A program made the position numbers and the translations under genes. DNA of 64,000 nt, taken from NCBI RefSeq assembly GCF_000423185.1, contig NZ_AUHM01000005.1, positions 335,322 through 399,321 on the forward strand, read 5' to 3'. The stretch comes from Inquilinus limosus DSM 16000 (GTDB lineage: Bacteria; Pseudomonadota; Alphaproteobacteria; DSM-16000; Inquilinaceae). Below are positions 53,810 to 63,667 of the stretch, piece after piece. Position 1 is the first letter of the stretch. Each line of letters begins with the position of its first letter. The notes below the pieces were generated by a model that was given only the letters and a program-made list of their open reading frames with translations, ran no database searches and was not told where the DNA came from.

Positions 53810-54829
53810 GTGATCCTCGCCACCCCGCGCCTCAGGCTACGGCCCTGGCGGGAGGGCGACCGCGACGGCTTCGCCGCCCTGACCGCCGATCCCGAGGTCA
53901 TGCGCGACCTCGGCGGGCCGCTGGACCGGGCGGCGAGCGACGCCAAGCTCGACCGCTACCGTACAGCCTTCGACCGCCACGGCTTCTGCCGTTGGGCGGT
54001 CGAGACGCTGTCGGAGGAGTTCCTCGGCTATGCCGGGATCATGCCGCTGGGGCCGGACCATCCGCTCGGCCCCGGCGTCGAGATCGGCTGGCGGCTGATG
54101 CGGCACGCCTGGGGGCATGGCTATGCGACCGAGGCCGCCGGGGCGGCGCTGCGGGACGGATTCGGGCGGCTCGGCTTCCGCGAGATCCTGGCCTTTACCG
54201 CGCCCGACAACCTCCACTCGCAGGCGGTGATGGCGCGGTTGCGGCTGCAGCGGGACCCGTCGCGCGACTTCACCGCGACCTATGATGGCGCCGCGTGGCG
54301 CGGGCTGGTCTGGGTGGCGCGGGGCCAGGATCGCGTGGCGCCTCAATCCATCGGCAGCCCCGTCGAAAGTCGGACGTCGACCCCCGTCGCGTGCGGAGGC
54401 AATATCCCCGCAATCGATCTTTCTGCCGGACACCGCAAGATGACCCAAGCTGCCGATCACGCCATCCGCCTGCGGCGCGAGGCCTTCAATCGGGCTCTGG
54501 CCGAGGCGGACCTCGAGGCCATCGGCCCGCTTCTGGCCCAGGGCGCCATTCTGGTCACGGGCACGGACAGCGCCGTCATCTCCGGCCGAAAGGCCCAGCT
54601 CGCGGCATGGGAGCGCGAATTCGCGGCATCCCTGCGCACGATCTACACCCGGTCCCCCGACACCATCCTGGTCTCGCCCGTCGAGCCCATCGCCCTGGAG
54701 CACGGACGCTGGCAGGGCGTCACCGCCGCCGGCGGCCTGCCGCTCGCATCCGGCACCTACACCGCCAAATGGCGCAAGACCGGCGCGGATTGGGTGATCG
54801 AGGCCGAAATCTACCTCACGCTCGCCTGA
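53810..54829 (+). CDS. GNAT acetyltransferase fused in frame to an NTF2-like (SnoaL/DUF4440) domain
   Basis: A 339-residue frame starting at a GTG. Residues 1-172 are a RimJ/RimL-type acetyltransferase (LATPRLRLRPWREGDRDGFAAL, IGWRLMRHAWGHGYATEAAGAAL, FTAPDNLHSQAVMARL). Residues about 173-210 are a low-complexity linker. Residues 211-339 match a stand-alone cone-shaped NTF2-like domain (FNRALAEADLEAIGPLLAQGAILV, HGRWQGVTAAGG, YTAKWRKTGADWVIEAEIYL). An internal ATG at 54440 (residue 211) starts exactly at the second domain. It may be a genuine fusion or two former genes joined by loss of a stop codon. Both substrates are unknown. Confidence 0.75.
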   Translation: MILATPRLRLRPWREGDRDGFAALTADPEVMRDLGGPLDRAASDAKLDRYRTAFDRHGFCRWAVETLSEEFLGYAGIMPLGPDHPLGPGVEIGWRLMRHAWGHGYATEAAGAALRDGFGRLGFREILAFTAPDNLHSQAVMARLRLQRDPSRDFTATYDGAAWRGLVWVARGQDRVAPQSIGSPVESRTSTPVACGGNIPAIDLSAGHRKMTQAADHAIRLRREAFNRALAEADLEAIGPLLAQGAILVTGTDSAVISGRKAQLAAWEREFAASLRTIYTRSPDTILVSPVEPIALEHGRWQGVTAAGGLPLASGTYTAKWRKTGADWVIEAEIYLTLA

Positions 54830-54899
54830 CCGGGCGGGCTGAGCCGGCGTTTGCGGCCCATATCAACGGCCATTGAGATCGAACCCGGCTTCCCTATGT

Positions 54900-54990
54900 C
54901 GTCATGGCGTGGAGCGCAGCGACGTGGCCATCCCAGGGGCCGGTGCGAGCGGCCCTGCATGGCCGCGCCCCTTCGGGGCTCGCCATGACG
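54900..54990. repeat. Family C dispersed repeat, copy upstream of kdp
   Basis: About 91 bp from CGTCATGGCG to CGCCATGACG with an internal GTGGCCATCC...GGCCGGTGCGAGC...CGCCCCTTCGGGGCTCGCC core. It can fold into a long imperfect hairpin. It closely matches 62421-62510. Confidence 0.75.
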
Positions 54991-55060
54991 ATCATGAGAC
55001 CCGTGTGAGGCGTTCCCGCCGGCCCCAAATCCTGATCGAATTTTTATGCGCTCAGGGCGT

Positions 55061-55078
55061 GTGATCGGCCGCGATCAC
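55061..55078. promoter_or_regulatory. Palindrome upstream of the kdp operon
   Basis: GTGATCG (55061-55067) and CGATCAC (55072-55078) are inverted repeats around GCCG, 35 bp before the first small kdp ORF. An AT-rich stretch (AATTTTTATG, 55040-55049) lies just upstream. It could be the binding site of KdpE, although the known E. coli KdpE box is more AT-rich, or of another regulator. Confidence 0.4.
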
Positions 55079-55113
55079 ACGAGTCCGCAGGCCATCTGCG
55101 GAAAGGAGACTTC

Positions 55114-55197
55114 GTGCTCGACGTCCTGATGCTCGCCCTGGCCGCGGCGTTCTTCGCCGTGGCCCTGGGCTACGTGCTGCTTTGCGACCGGCTGTGA
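55114..55197 (+). CDS. 27-residue single-helix membrane peptide leading the kdp operon
   Basis: GTG start with a near-perfect AAGGAGA site 6 nt upstream. The peptide is MLDVLMLALAAAFF followed by a short hydrophobic run and ending CDRL: one membrane helix, then a charged tail. Similar tiny ORFs are common before kdpF in alphaproteobacteria (from memory). It is 7 bp from kdpF and clearly part of the operon. It may be a KdpF-like stabiliser or a regulatory leader peptide. Confidence 0.65.
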   Translation: MLDVLMLALAAAFFAVALGYVLLCDRL

Positions 55198-55204
55198 GGC
55201 GGCG

Positions 55205-55294
55205 ATGACCTTCGACCTCGTCCTCGGCGGCGTGGTGTCCGTGCTGCTGCTCGGCTACCTCGTCTACGCCCTGGTCCGTCCCGAGAAGTTCTGA
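55205..55294 (+). CDS. kdpF: KdpF small subunit of the K+-transporting ATPase
   Basis: A 29-residue inner-membrane peptide, MTFDLVLGG through a hydrophobic helix to [10 protein letters not shown]. The ending Y-A-L-x-x-P-E-x-F is the KdpF hallmark. It stabilises the KdpABC complex. It starts 7 bp after the preceding small ORF and ends 7 bp before kdpA. Confidence 0.9.
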   Translation: MTFDLVLGGVVSVLLLGYLVYALVRPEKF

Positions 55295-55301
55295 GGCGGC
55301 C

Positions 55302-57011
55302 ATGACCCTCAACAGCTGGATCCAGATCGCGCTCTACTGCGCGATCGTCATCCTCCTCGTGCGTCCGCTCGGCGGCTACATGGCCCGCGTCTTCGCCGGC
55401 GAGCGCACCTTTCTCTCCCCCGTGCTGCGGCCGGTCGAGCGCGTGCTCTACGCCGCCGCCGGCGTGCGCGAGGAGCGCGAGCAGCACTGGACCGGCTATG
55501 CCTTCGGCATGCTGCTGTTCAGCCTGGCCGGCTTCGTTCTGCTGTATGGGCTGCAGCGCCTGCAGACCGCGCTGCCCTACAACCCGCAGGGCATGGCGGC
55601 GGTCGAGCCGGGCCTCGCCTTCAACACCGCGGTCAGCTTCGTCACCAACACCAACTGGCAGTCCTATGGCGGCGAAAGCACCATGGGCTATCTGGTGCAG
55701 ATGGCCGGGCTGACGGTGCAGAACTTCGTGTCGGCCGCGACCGGCATCGCGCTGGCCATCGCCCTCGTGCGCGGCTTCGCCCGGCGCTCGGCCCAGACCA
55801 TCGGCAATTTCTGGGTCGACCTGACCCGGGCCACGCTCTACGTGCTGCTGCCGATCTGCGTCGTCGCCACGGTCTTCTTCGTCTGGCAGGGCGTGCCGCA
55901 GAACCTGAACGCCTATGTCGACGCCACGACGCTGGAGGGCGCGCATCAGACGATCGCCCAGGGGCCGGTGGCCTCGCAGCTGGCGATCAAGATGCTGGGC
56001 ACCAATGGCGGCGGCTTCTTCAACGCCAATTCGGCCCATCCCTACGAGAACCCGACGGCGCTGTCGAACCTGGTCCAGATGGTGCTGATCTTCGCGATCG
56101 GCGCTGCCCTCACCAACACCTTCGGCCGCATGGTCGGCAATGAGCGCCAGGGCTGGGCGATCTTCGCCGCCATGGGCGTGCTGTTCCTCGCCGGCGTCTT
56201 CGTCGCCTATTGGCAGGAAGCGAACGGCGGCCACCTCCTGGCCTCGCTCGGCGTCGACCCCGCGCTCGGCAACATGGAGGGCAAGGAGATCCGCTTCGGC
56301 GAGGCGCTGTCGGCCCTGTTCGCTGTGGTCACCACCGCCGCCTCCTGCGGCGCGGTCATCGCCATGCATGACAGCTTCACCGCGCTCGGCGGCATGGTGC
56401 CGCTGGTCAACATGATGCTGGGTGAGGTGGTGATCGGCGGCGTCGGCGCCGGCCTCTACGGCATGCTGCTCTTCGTCGTCGAGGCGATCTTCGTCGCCGG
56501 GCTGATGGTCGGCCGCACGCCGGAGTACGTCGGCAAGAAGATCGAGGCGAAGGAGGTCAAGATGACCATGCTCGCCCTCCTGATCCTGCCGGCCTCGATG
56601 CTGGGCTTCACCGCGCTGGCGGTGTCGATCCAGCCCGGCCTCGCCGGCATCCTCAACCCCGGCCCGCACGGCTTCTCCGAGGTGCTGTACGCCTACACCT
56701 CGGGCACCGCCAACAACGGCTCGGCCTTCGGCGGGCTGACGGCGACCTCGCTGTTCTACACCGTCACCCTCGGCTTCGCGATGCTGATCGGCCGCTTCCT
56801 GATGATCGTGCCGATGCTGGCCGTCGCCGGGTCGCTCGCCGCAAAACGCAGTCTGCCGCCGTCCTCCGGCACCTTCCCGACCACCGGGCCGCTCTTCGTC
56901 GGCCTCCTGATCGGCGTGGTGCTGATCATGGGCGGCCTGACCTTCTTCCCGGCCCTGGCGCTGGGCCCGGTGGCCGAACACCTGGCCGGCGCCGCCGGCA
57001 CCCTGTTCTGA
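55302..57011 (+). CDS. kdpA: Potassium-transporting ATPase subunit KdpA
   Basis: A 569-residue K+-channel-like subunit of the inner-membrane KdpFABC pump. It has about ten membrane helices and four selectivity-filter-type loops, seen for example in [46 protein letters not shown] and [14 protein letters not shown]. It binds and passes K+ in the high-affinity uptake reaction driven by KdpB. It sits in the standard operon order between kdpF and kdpB; all spacers are short. Confidence 0.97.
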   Translation: MTLNSWIQIALYCAIVILLVRPLGGYMARVFAGERTFLSPVLRPVERVLYAAAGVREEREQHWTGYAFGMLLFSLAGFVLLYGLQRLQTALPYNPQGMAAVEPGLAFNTAVSFVTNTNWQSYGGESTMGYLVQMAGLTVQNFVSAATGIALAIALVRGFARRSAQTIGNFWVDLTRATLYVLLPICVVATVFFVWQGVPQNLNAYVDATTLEGAHQTIAQGPVASQLAIKMLGTNGGGFFNANSAHPYENPTALSNLVQMVLIFAIGAALTNTFGRMVGNERQGWAIFAAMGVLFLAGVFVAYWQEANGGHLLASLGVDPALGNMEGKEIRFGEALSALFAVVTTAASCGAVIAMHDSFTALGGMVPLVNMMLGEVVIGGVGAGLYGMLLFVVEAIFVAGLMVGRTPEYVGKKIEAKEVKMTMLALLILPASMLGFTALAVSIQPGLAGILNPGPHGFSEVLYAYTSGTANNGSAFGGLTATSLFYTVTLGFAMLIGRFLMIVPMLAVAGSLAAKRSLPPSSGTFPTTGPLFVGLLIGVVLIMGGLTFFPALALGPVAEHLAGAAGTLF

Positions 57012-57026
57012 TCGGACCTGTCCGTC

Positions 57027-59084
57027 ATGAAAGCCAACTCTCCGGCGTCGCTGTTCGACGCCAAGATCCTGGGCCCGGCCGCGATCGACGCGGTGCGCAA
57101 GCTCGACCCGCGCGTCATGTGGCGCAACCCGGTGATGTTCGTGGTCGAGGTCGTCGCCGCCCTCACCAGCGTGCTGCTGCTGCGCGACATCGCCGCCGGC
57201 GCTTCCGGCATCGGCTTCACCCTCCAGATCGTGCTCTGGCTCTGGTTCACCGTGCTGTTCGCGAATTTCGCGGAAGCGGTGGCCGAGGGCCGCGGCAAGG
57301 CCCAGGCCGAGACCCTGCGCCGGACCCGGACCGAGACCACCGCCAAGCGCCTGGCCGACCCGGCCGGCGAGGCGTGGGAGCCGGTGCCGGCGCTGTCGCT
57401 GCGCCAGGGCGATGTCGTGCTGGTCGAGGCCGGCGACCTGATCCCCTCCGACGGCGAGGTGGTGGAGGGCATCGCCTCGGTCGACGAAAGCGCGATCACC
57501 GGCGAATCCGCCCCCGTGATCCGCGAGTCGGGCGGCGACCGGTCGGCCGTCACCGGCGGCACAAGGGTGCTGTCGGACTGGGTCAAGGTGCGCATCACCG
57601 CGGCCCCGGGGTCGACCTTCCTCGACCGCATGATCGGGCTGGTGGAAGGCGCGCAGCGCCAGAAGACGCCGAACGAGATCGCGCTGAACATCCTGCTGGC
57701 CGGCCTGTCGATCATCTTCGTCTTCGCCACGGTCACCATCCCCAGCTTCGCCGCCTATGCCGGCGGGGCGATCCCGGTCGTCGTGCTGGTGGCGCTGTTC
57801 GTCACCCTGATCCCGACCACGATCGGCGCGCTGCTCTCGGCCATCGGCATCGCCGGCATGGACCGCCTGGTGCGCTTCAACGTGCTGGCCATGTCCGGCC
57901 GCGCGGTGGAGGCGGCGGGCGACGTCGACACGCTGCTGCTGGACAAGACCGGCACCATCACCCTCGGCAATCGCCTGGCCACGGAGTTCGTGCCGCTGCC
58001 CGGCATCGGAGAGGCCGAGCTGGCGGACGCCGCCCAGCTCTCCTCGCTCAGCGACGAGACGCCGGAGGGCCGGTCGATCGTGGTGCTGGCGAAGGAGAAA
58101 TACGGGCTGCGCGCCCGCGAGGTCGGCCGCATGCACGCGCGCTTCGTGCCCTTCGCCGCGCAGACGCGGATGAGCGGCGTCGACGTCGAGGGCTCGGTCA
58201 TCCGCAAGGGCGCGGTCGATGCCATCGTCGCCCATGTCCGCGAGGCCGCCGGCAACCCGCGCCTGGCCATGCCGGCGGCGCTGGAGCAGATCGCCGAGCG
58301 CATCGCCAAATCCGGCGGCACGCCGCTGGCCGTCGCCAAGGACGGCCGGCCGCTCGGCGTCATCCACCTGAAGGACGTGGTCAAGGGCGGCATCCGCGAG
58401 CGCTTCGCCGAGCTGCGGCGGATGGGCATCCGCACCATCATGATCACCGGCGACAACCCGCTGACCGCGGCGGCGATCGCGGCCGAGGCCGGGGTCGACG
58501 ACTTCCTGGCCCAGGCGACGCCCGAGAACAAGCTGACGCTGATCCGCGAGGAGCAGGCCAAGGGCCGGCTGGTGGCGATGTGCGGCGACGGCACCAACGA
58601 CGCGCCGGCGCTGGCCCAGGCCGATGTCGGCGTGGCGATGCAGACCGGCACCCAGGCGGCGCGCGAGGCCGGCAACATGGTCGACCTCGACAGCGACCCG
58701 ACCAAGCTGATCGAGGTGGTGGGCATCGGCAAGCAGCTGCTGATCACCCGCGGCGCCCTGACCACCTTCTCGATCGCCAACGACGTGGCCAAGTACTTCG
58801 CCATCATCCCGGCGATGTTCCTGGCCTTCTACCCGCAGCTCGGCGTGCTCAACGTCATGGGCCTGCATTCGCCGCAGAGCGCGATCCTGTCGGCGATCAT
58901 CTTCAACGCGCTGATCATCATCGCCCTGATCCCGCTGGCGCTGCGCGGCGTGCGCTACCGGGCGCTGAGCGCGGCCGCGCTGCTGCGGCGCAACCTTCTG
59001 ATCTACGGCCTGGGCGGCCTCGTCGTCCCGTTCATCGGGATCAAGGCGATCGACCTGATCGTCACCGCCCTCGGCCTGGCGTGA
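57027..59084 (+). CDS. kdpB: Potassium-transporting P-type ATPase subunit KdpB
   Basis: A 685-residue catalytic subunit. The phosphorylated aspartate is in [10 protein letters not shown] (about residue 306); the actuator motif TGES is in [23 protein letters not shown] (about 158), and the hinge [19 protein letters not shown] is intact. About seven membrane helices. ATP hydrolysis by this subunit powers K+ entry through KdpA. The length is standard for the family. Confidence 0.97.
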   Translation: MKANSPASLFDAKILGPAAIDAVRKLDPRVMWRNPVMFVVEVVAALTSVLLLRDIAAGASGIGFTLQIVLWLWFTVLFANFAEAVAEGRGKAQAETLRRTRTETTAKRLADPAGEAWEPVPALSLRQGDVVLVEAGDLIPSDGEVVEGIASVDESAITGESAPVIRESGGDRSAVTGGTRVLSDWVKVRITAAPGSTFLDRMIGLVEGAQRQKTPNEIALNILLAGLSIIFVFATVTIPSFAAYAGGAIPVVVLVALFVTLIPTTIGALLSAIGIAGMDRLVRFNVLAMSGRAVEAAGDVDTLLLDKTGTITLGNRLATEFVPLPGIGEAELADAAQLSSLSDETPEGRSIVVLAKEKYGLRAREVGRMHARFVPFAAQTRMSGVDVEGSVIRKGAVDAIVAHVREAAGNPRLAMPAALEQIAERIAKSGGTPLAVAKDGRPLGVIHLKDVVKGGIRERFAELRRMGIRTIMITGDNPLTAAAIAAEAGVDDFLAQATPENKLTLIREEQAKGRLVAMCGDGTNDAPALAQADVGVAMQTGTQAAREAGNMVDLDSDPTKLIEVVGIGKQLLITRGALTTFSIANDVAKYFAIIPAMFLAFYPQLGVLNVMGLHSPQSAILSAIIFNALIIIALIPLALRGVRYRALSAAALLRRNLLIYGLGGLVVPFIGIKAIDLIVTALGLA

Positions 59085-59091
59085 GGCAACC

Positions 59092-59664
59092 ATGCTGAAC
59101 CAGATCCGACCCGCCCTGGTGATGGTCGTCCTGCTGACGATCCTCACCGGCCTCGCCTATCCCCTCGCCATGACCGGCATTGCCCAGGGGCTGTTCCCCA
59201 ACCAGGCCGATGGCAGCCTGGTGAAGCGGTCCGACGGCACCGTCATCGGCTCGTCGCTGATCGGCCAGGAGTTCGCCGGCGACAGGTACTTCCACGGCCG
59301 GCCGTCGGCGACGGCGCCGACGCCGTACAACGCCGCCAGCTCGGCCGGCTCCAATCTCGGCCCCACCGCCCGGGCGCTCGCCGACCGGGTGAAGGCCGAT
59401 GTCGACGCGCTGGCGGCGCAGGGCATCGAAACCCCGCCGGCCGACATGGTCACCAGCTCGGCCTCCGGCCTCGATCCGGACATCAGCCCGGCCAATGCCG
59501 AGCTGCAGGTCGCCCGCGTCGCCGCCGCCCGCGGCCTGCCGCCGGAGCGGGTGCGCCAGGCGGTGCAGGACGCGACCTCCGGCCGGCTCTTCGGCCTGAT
59601 CGGCGAGCCGCGGGTCAACGTCCTCCAGCTCAACATGGCGCTGGACGGGCTGAAGACGCCGTAG
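59092..59664 (+). CDS. kdpC: Potassium-transporting ATPase subunit KdpC
   Basis: A 190-residue subunit with one N-terminal membrane helix (about 8-30) and a periplasmic domain carrying the KdpC signatures FHGRPSAT, SAGSNLGPT, PADMVTSSASGLDPDISP and GRLFGLIGEPRVNVLQLN. It assembles with KdpA and KdpB and raises the affinity for ATP or K+. It lies 7 bp from kdpB. Confidence 0.96.
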   Translation: MLNQIRPALVMVVLLTILTGLAYPLAMTGIAQGLFPNQADGSLVKRSDGTVIGSSLIGQEFAGDRYFHGRPSATAPTPYNAASSAGSNLGPTARALADRVKADVDALAAQGIETPPADMVTSSASGLDPDISPANAELQVARVAAARGLPPERVRQAVQDATSGRLFGLIGEPRVNVLQLNMALDGLKTP

Positions 59665-59676
59665 TCTCCTCCCCGC

Positions 59677-62385
59677 ATGGTATCGATCGATCGGTCCGAC
59701 GACGATCATCGCCCCTCGCCGGAAGCTCTGCTCGAGGCGGTCGCGAAAACCCGCGGCCGCCTCAAGATCTTCCTCGGGGCGGCGCCCGGCGTCGGCAAGA
59801 CCTACGAGATGCTGTCCCAGGGCGCCGCGCGGCGGCGTGACGGGCTCGACGTCGTCATCGGCGTGGTCGAGACCCATGGCAGGGCCGAGACCCAGGCGCT
59901 GGTCGACGGCTTCGAGATCATCCCCCGCCGCCGGGTCGAGCATCGCGGCCGGCTGCTGCAGGAGATGGATCTCGACGCGATCCTCGAGCGCCGGCCGGCC
60001 CTGGTGCTGGTCGACGAGCTGGCCCACACCAACGCGCCCGGCAGCCGCCACGACAAGCGCTATCAGGATGTCGAGGAGATCCTGGCCGCCGGGATCGACG
60101 TCTGGACCACGCTGAACATCCAGCATGTCGAGAGCCTGAACGACGTCGTCGCCCAGATCACCCGCATCCGGGTGCGCGAGACGGTGCCGGATTCCTGGAT
60201 CGACGGCGCCGACGAGATCGAGCTGATCGACCTGACGCCGGAGGACCTGCAGAAGCGGCTGGCCGAGGGCAAGGTCTATATCCGCGACCAGGCCCGGCGG
60301 GCGGTCGAGCATTTCTTCAAGCCCGGCAACCTGACGGCGCTGCGCGAGCTGGCGCTGCGCCGCACCGCCCAGCGGGTCGACGACCAGATGCTGGGCTATA
60401 TGCGGGCCCACGCCATCACCGGGCCCTGGGCGGCCGGCGACCGCATCATGGTCTGCGTCAGCGAGGCGCCGAACAGCGAGGCGCTGGTCCGCTACGCCCG
60501 GCGCATGGCCGACCGGCTGGGCGCCCGCTGGAGCGCGGTCTATATCGAGGGTTCGCGCCACCACCGGCTGAGCGAGGCCGAGCGCGACCGCATCGCCCGC
60601 GCCCTGCTGCTGGCCGAGAAGCTGGGCGGCGAGACGGTGACCGTCCCGGCCAACGACATCGTCGCCGAGATCCTGGCCTACGCCCGGCGCAACAACATCA
60701 CCCAGATCGTCATCGGCAAATCCGACCGGTCGCGCTGGTTCGAGATGCTGCACGGCTCGGTGGTGCACGACCTGGTGCGCAAGGCGGGCACGATCTCGGT
60801 CCATGTCATGGCGGGGGAGGAGGCGGAGCCCGGTCAGGAGCGGATCCAGACCCGCCCGGCCGAGTCCGGCTTCGACCTGCGGCCCTATCTGGTCGCCGCG
60901 ATCGGCGTGGCGGCGACGACCGCGGCCGCCCATCTGGTCGCCTTCGTCGCCACCGCCAACAGCATCGCCCTCGTCTTCCTGATCCCGGTGCTGTTCAGCG
61001 CCGCGCGCTACGGGCTGGGGCCGTCGATCTTCGCTTCCATCCTCAGCGTGTTCGCGGTCAACTTCTTCTTCCTGCCGCCGCTCTACAGCCTGGTCATCGC
61101 CGACCCGTCGAACGTCACCTCGCTGGTGTTCTTCCTGGTGGTCGCGGTCGTCACCTCGAACCTGCAGAGCCGGGCCCGGCTGCAGGCCCGCAGCGCCGCG
61201 GCGCGGGCCAAGGCGACGGCGGAGCTGTTCGGATTCAGCCGCAAGCTGGCGGCGATCGCCTCGGCCGACGACCTGCTCTGGGCCGCCGCCTACCAGATCG
61301 CGGCGATGCTGAAGCTGCGCGTCGTCATCCTGATGCCGCAGGAGGGCTCGCTGCAGGTGGTGGCGGGCTATCCGCCCGAGGACCGGATCGAGGAGCCGGA
61401 GCGGGCGGCGGCGCAGTGGAGCTGGGCCAGCAACCGGCCGGCGGGGCGGGGGGCCGACACGCTGCCCGGCGGCAAATGGCTGTTCCTGCCCTGGCGCACC
61501 GCCTCGGCCCAGATCGGCGTGATCGGCATCGACCGCGACCAGCCGGGGCCGCTGCTGAGCCCCGACGACCAGCGGCTGCTGGAATCGCTGATGGACCAGG
61601 CAGCGGTGGCGATCGAGCGGGTGCACCTTGCCAAGGATGTCGACGAGGCGCGGGTGGTGGCGGAGACGGAGCGGCTGCGCGCCGCCCTGCTGACCTCGAT
61701 CAGCCACGATCTGCGCACGCCTCTGGCCTCGATCATCGGCGCCGTCTCCAGCCTGCGCCGCTACGACGCCACGCTGGACCCGAAGGCGCGGGCGGAGCTG
61801 ATGGAGACGGCGGAGGACGAGGCCGAGCGGCTGAACCGCTTCGTCGGCAACCTGCTCGACATGACCCGGCTCGAATCCGGCGTGCTGCAGCCGAAGCTGG
61901 AGGCGACCGAGGTGGCGGAGGTGATCGGCGCGGCGGCGGAGCGGTGCGCGGCCATGGTCGCCCGCCACCGCCTCGCGCTCGACATCGCGCCCCGTCTGCC
62001 ACTCTATCTGCTCGATCCGATCCTCCTGGAGCAGGTGCTGGTCAACCTGATCGACAACGCGGCCAAATACGCCCCGGCCGGCACCACCATCACGGTGTCG
62101 GCGCGGGAGGAGAAGGGGCTCGTGATCCGGGTGCAGGACGAGGGCGACGGCATCCCCGAGGACAAGCTGGAGGCGATCTTCGACAAGTTCCACCGCATCC
62201 ATCACGGCGACAGCGCCCAGGCCGGCACCGGGCTCGGCCTCGCCATCTGCCGCGGCTTCGTCGAGATCCTGGGCGGGCGGATCACCGCCGGCAACCGTGG
62301 TGACCGGCGCGGCGCCATGTTCACGGTGACCTTCCCGGCCGAACTGGCGGCGCCGGCCCTGCCGGGCACGTCGATGGGGGTGTGA
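59677..62385 (+). CDS. kdpD: Osmosensitive K+ sensor histidine kinase KdpD
   Basis: A 902-residue inner-membrane kinase. Order: KdpD N-terminal domain with Walker A GAAPGVGKT (34-42), a universal stress protein-like domain (about 250-375), four membrane helices (about 400-500), a GAF-like region (about 520-650), the HisKA box SHDLRTPL with the phosphorylated H677, and an ATPase domain with NLIDNAAKYAP, DEGDGIPEDKLEAIFDKFHR and GTGLGLAIC. It senses low K+ and phosphorylates KdpE. It follows kdpC by 12 bp. The ribosome binding site is weak, so coupling to kdpC translation is possible. Confidence 0.96.
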   Translation: MVSIDRSDDDHRPSPEALLEAVAKTRGRLKIFLGAAPGVGKTYEMLSQGAARRRDGLDVVIGVVETHGRAETQALVDGFEIIPRRRVEHRGRLLQEMDLDAILERRPALVLVDELAHTNAPGSRHDKRYQDVEEILAAGIDVWTTLNIQHVESLNDVVAQITRIRVRETVPDSWIDGADEIELIDLTPEDLQKRLAEGKVYIRDQARRAVEHFFKPGNLTALRELALRRTAQRVDDQMLGYMRAHAITGPWAAGDRIMVCVSEAPNSEALVRYARRMADRLGARWSAVYIEGSRHHRLSEAERDRIARALLLAEKLGGETVTVPANDIVAEILAYARRNNITQIVIGKSDRSRWFEMLHGSVVHDLVRKAGTISVHVMAGEEAEPGQERIQTRPAESGFDLRPYLVAAIGVAATTAAAHLVAFVATANSIALVFLIPVLFSAARYGLGPSIFASILSVFAVNFFFLPPLYSLVIADPSNVTSLVFFLVVAVVTSNLQSRARLQARSAAARAKATAELFGFSRKLAAIASADDLLWAAAYQIAAMLKLRVVILMPQEGSLQVVAGYPPEDRIEEPERAAAQWSWASNRPAGRGADTLPGGKWLFLPWRTASAQIGVIGIDRDQPGPLLSPDDQRLLESLMDQAAVAIERVHLAKDVDEARVVAETERLRAALLTSISHDLRTPLASIIGAVSSLRRYDATLDPKARAELMETAEDEAERLNRFVGNLLDMTRLESGVLQPKLEATEVAEVIGAAAERCAAMVARHRLALDIAPRLPLYLLDPILLEQVLVNLIDNAAKYAPAGTTITVSAREEKGLVIRVQDEGDGIPEDKLEAIFDKFHRIHHGDSAQAGTGLGLAICRGFVEILGGRITAGNRGDRRGAMFTVTFPAELAAPALPGTSMGV

Positions 62386-62420
62386 TGCGAATGCTCGCGT
62401 TTTCCGTCTCTCCCTTCTTT

Positions 62421-62510
62421 CGTCATGGCGAGGCGCGTAGCGCCGTGGCCATCCAGGGGCCGGTGCGAGCCGCCCTGGATGGCCACGCCCCTTCGGGGTT
62501 CGCCATGGCG
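62421..62510. repeat. Family C dispersed repeat between kdpD and kdpE
   Basis: About 90 bp from CGTCATGGCG to CGCCATGGCG, with GTGGCCATCCAGGGGCCGG, CCGCCCTGGATGGCCACG and CCCCTTCGGGG inside. It folds into a long hairpin. It matches 54900-54990 at most positions and breaks the usual kdpD-kdpE overlap, leaving a gap of nearly 150 bp. Confidence 0.75.
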
Positions 62511-62533
62511 GGCCGGAATTTCGGACCGCCAAC

Positions 62534-63241
62534 ATGACGCCCTCCGACACCCGGTCCGCCCCCCGCATCCTGATCATCGACGACGAGCCGCAGATCCGCC
62601 GCTTCCTCAAGATCAGCCTGGCCGCCGACGGCTACGCCCCGATCGAGGCGGCGGGCGGGGCGGAGGGGCTGGAGCGGGTGGCGCAGGACCGGCCGGACCT
62701 GGTGATCCTCGACCTCGGCCTGCCCGACATCGACGGCCAGCAGGTGCTGAGCCGGATCCGCGAGCTGTCTTCCGTGCCGGTGATCGTGCTGTCGGTCCGC
62801 GCCGGCGAGGCGGAGAAGGTCGAGGCGCTGGACCGTGGCGCCAACGACTACGTCACCAAGCCCTTCGGCATCGCCGAGCTGACCGCCCGGCTGCGCGCCG
62901 CCCTGCGCCACCGCGGGCAGGAGGACGCCGAGGCGGTGATCGAGGCCGGGTCGCTGACGGTCGATGTGCCGCATCGTCGGGTGCGGCTCGACGGGCGGGA
63001 GATCCGGCTGTCGAAGAAGGAGTTCGAGATCCTGCGCCTGCTCGCCGCCCATCACGGACGGGTGGTGACGCATCAGAAGATCCTGCGCGAGGTCTGGGGC
63101 CCGGCCCATATCGACGCCATGCAGTATCTCCGCGTCTATGTCGGCCAGCTGCGCCAGAAGCTGGGCGACGATCCGGCCCGGCCGCGTCTGATCGCGACCG
63201 AGCCGGGCGTCGGCTACCGGCTGGTGGTGGAGGAGGGATAG
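62534..63241 (+). CDS. kdpE: Response regulator KdpE
   Basis: A 235-residue OmpR-family regulator that activates the kdp operon when phosphorylated by KdpD. Receiver domain: acidic pocket IIDDEPQ (15-20), phosphorylated D60 in LVILDLGLPD, and the lysine in YVTKPF. The winged-helix output domain ends with HIDAMQYLRVYVGQLRQKLGDDPARPRLIATEPGVGYRL, the KdpE pattern. It is separated from kdpD by a repeat. Confidence 0.95.
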   Translation: MTPSDTRSAPRILIIDDEPQIRRFLKISLAADGYAPIEAAGGAEGLERVAQDRPDLVILDLGLPDIDGQQVLSRIRELSSVPVIVLSVRAGEAEKVEALDRGANDYVTKPFGIAELTARLRAALRHRGQEDAEAVIEAGSLTVDVPHRRVRLDGREIRLSKKEFEILRLLAAHHGRVVTHQKILREVWGPAHIDAMQYLRVYVGQLRQKLGDDPARPRLIATEPGVGYRLVVEEG

Positions 63242-63245
63242 TCCC

Positions 63246-63667
63246 TCAGTGCAGCGCCGGTGACGCGCGTTCCGGCCGTCCGGCCGGGCGGCTGCGGCCG
63301 ACGCGGAGGGCGACGGGAAGGCACAGCAGCGGGGCCAGGGCGAACAGGCCGAACAGCCATCGGGCGGCGCTCCTGGTCCCTTCGATCCCGCCCGGATCCA
63401 GGAGCCCGCCGAGGTTGGCCGCCATGCCGGCGAGGGCGGCGGCCAGCGCCGTTACGAACATCTGCACCGTGGTCAGGGAGCTGGCGGCGAGGGTCTTCTC
63501 GTCCTCGGGCGCCGTCTGCAGCACCCGCGTCAGCAGATGCGGCCAGGCCGACCCGACGCCGAGCCCGATGCAGACCAGCGCCGCGCAGATCGGGGCCAGC
63601 AGACTCCAGTCGTTGTCGCCGCCGATCGGCACCAGCGCGGCCAGGCACGCCATCCCGGCCAGGGCTA
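63246..63667 (-). pseudogene. 3' fragment of an MFS transporter gene cut by an insertion sequence
   Basis: The minus-strand frame encodes the last ~135-140 residues of a major facilitator protein: three to four hydrophobic helices with a GLGVGSAWPHLLTRVLQ segment of the drug-resistance transporter type, then a basic tail. The frame runs without a break up to the IS junction at about 63667, where the upstream two thirds are missing. The fragment has no proper start, so it is presumably inactive. The rest of the gene should lie beyond the IS, outside the window. Confidence 0.8.

Noticed and set aside
55170..59147. A 1325-codon open frame on the minus strand across kdpF-kdpB
   Set aside because: It is antisense to certain kdp genes and is rich in Arg, Gly, Asp and His in the way typical of shadow frames in G+C-rich DNA. 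No domain is seen.
59062..62610. An 1182-codon minus-strand frame opposite kdpC-kdpD
   Set aside because: Antisense to kdpC and kdpD, with low-complexity composition. It is the mirror of the third-codon-position G+C bias.
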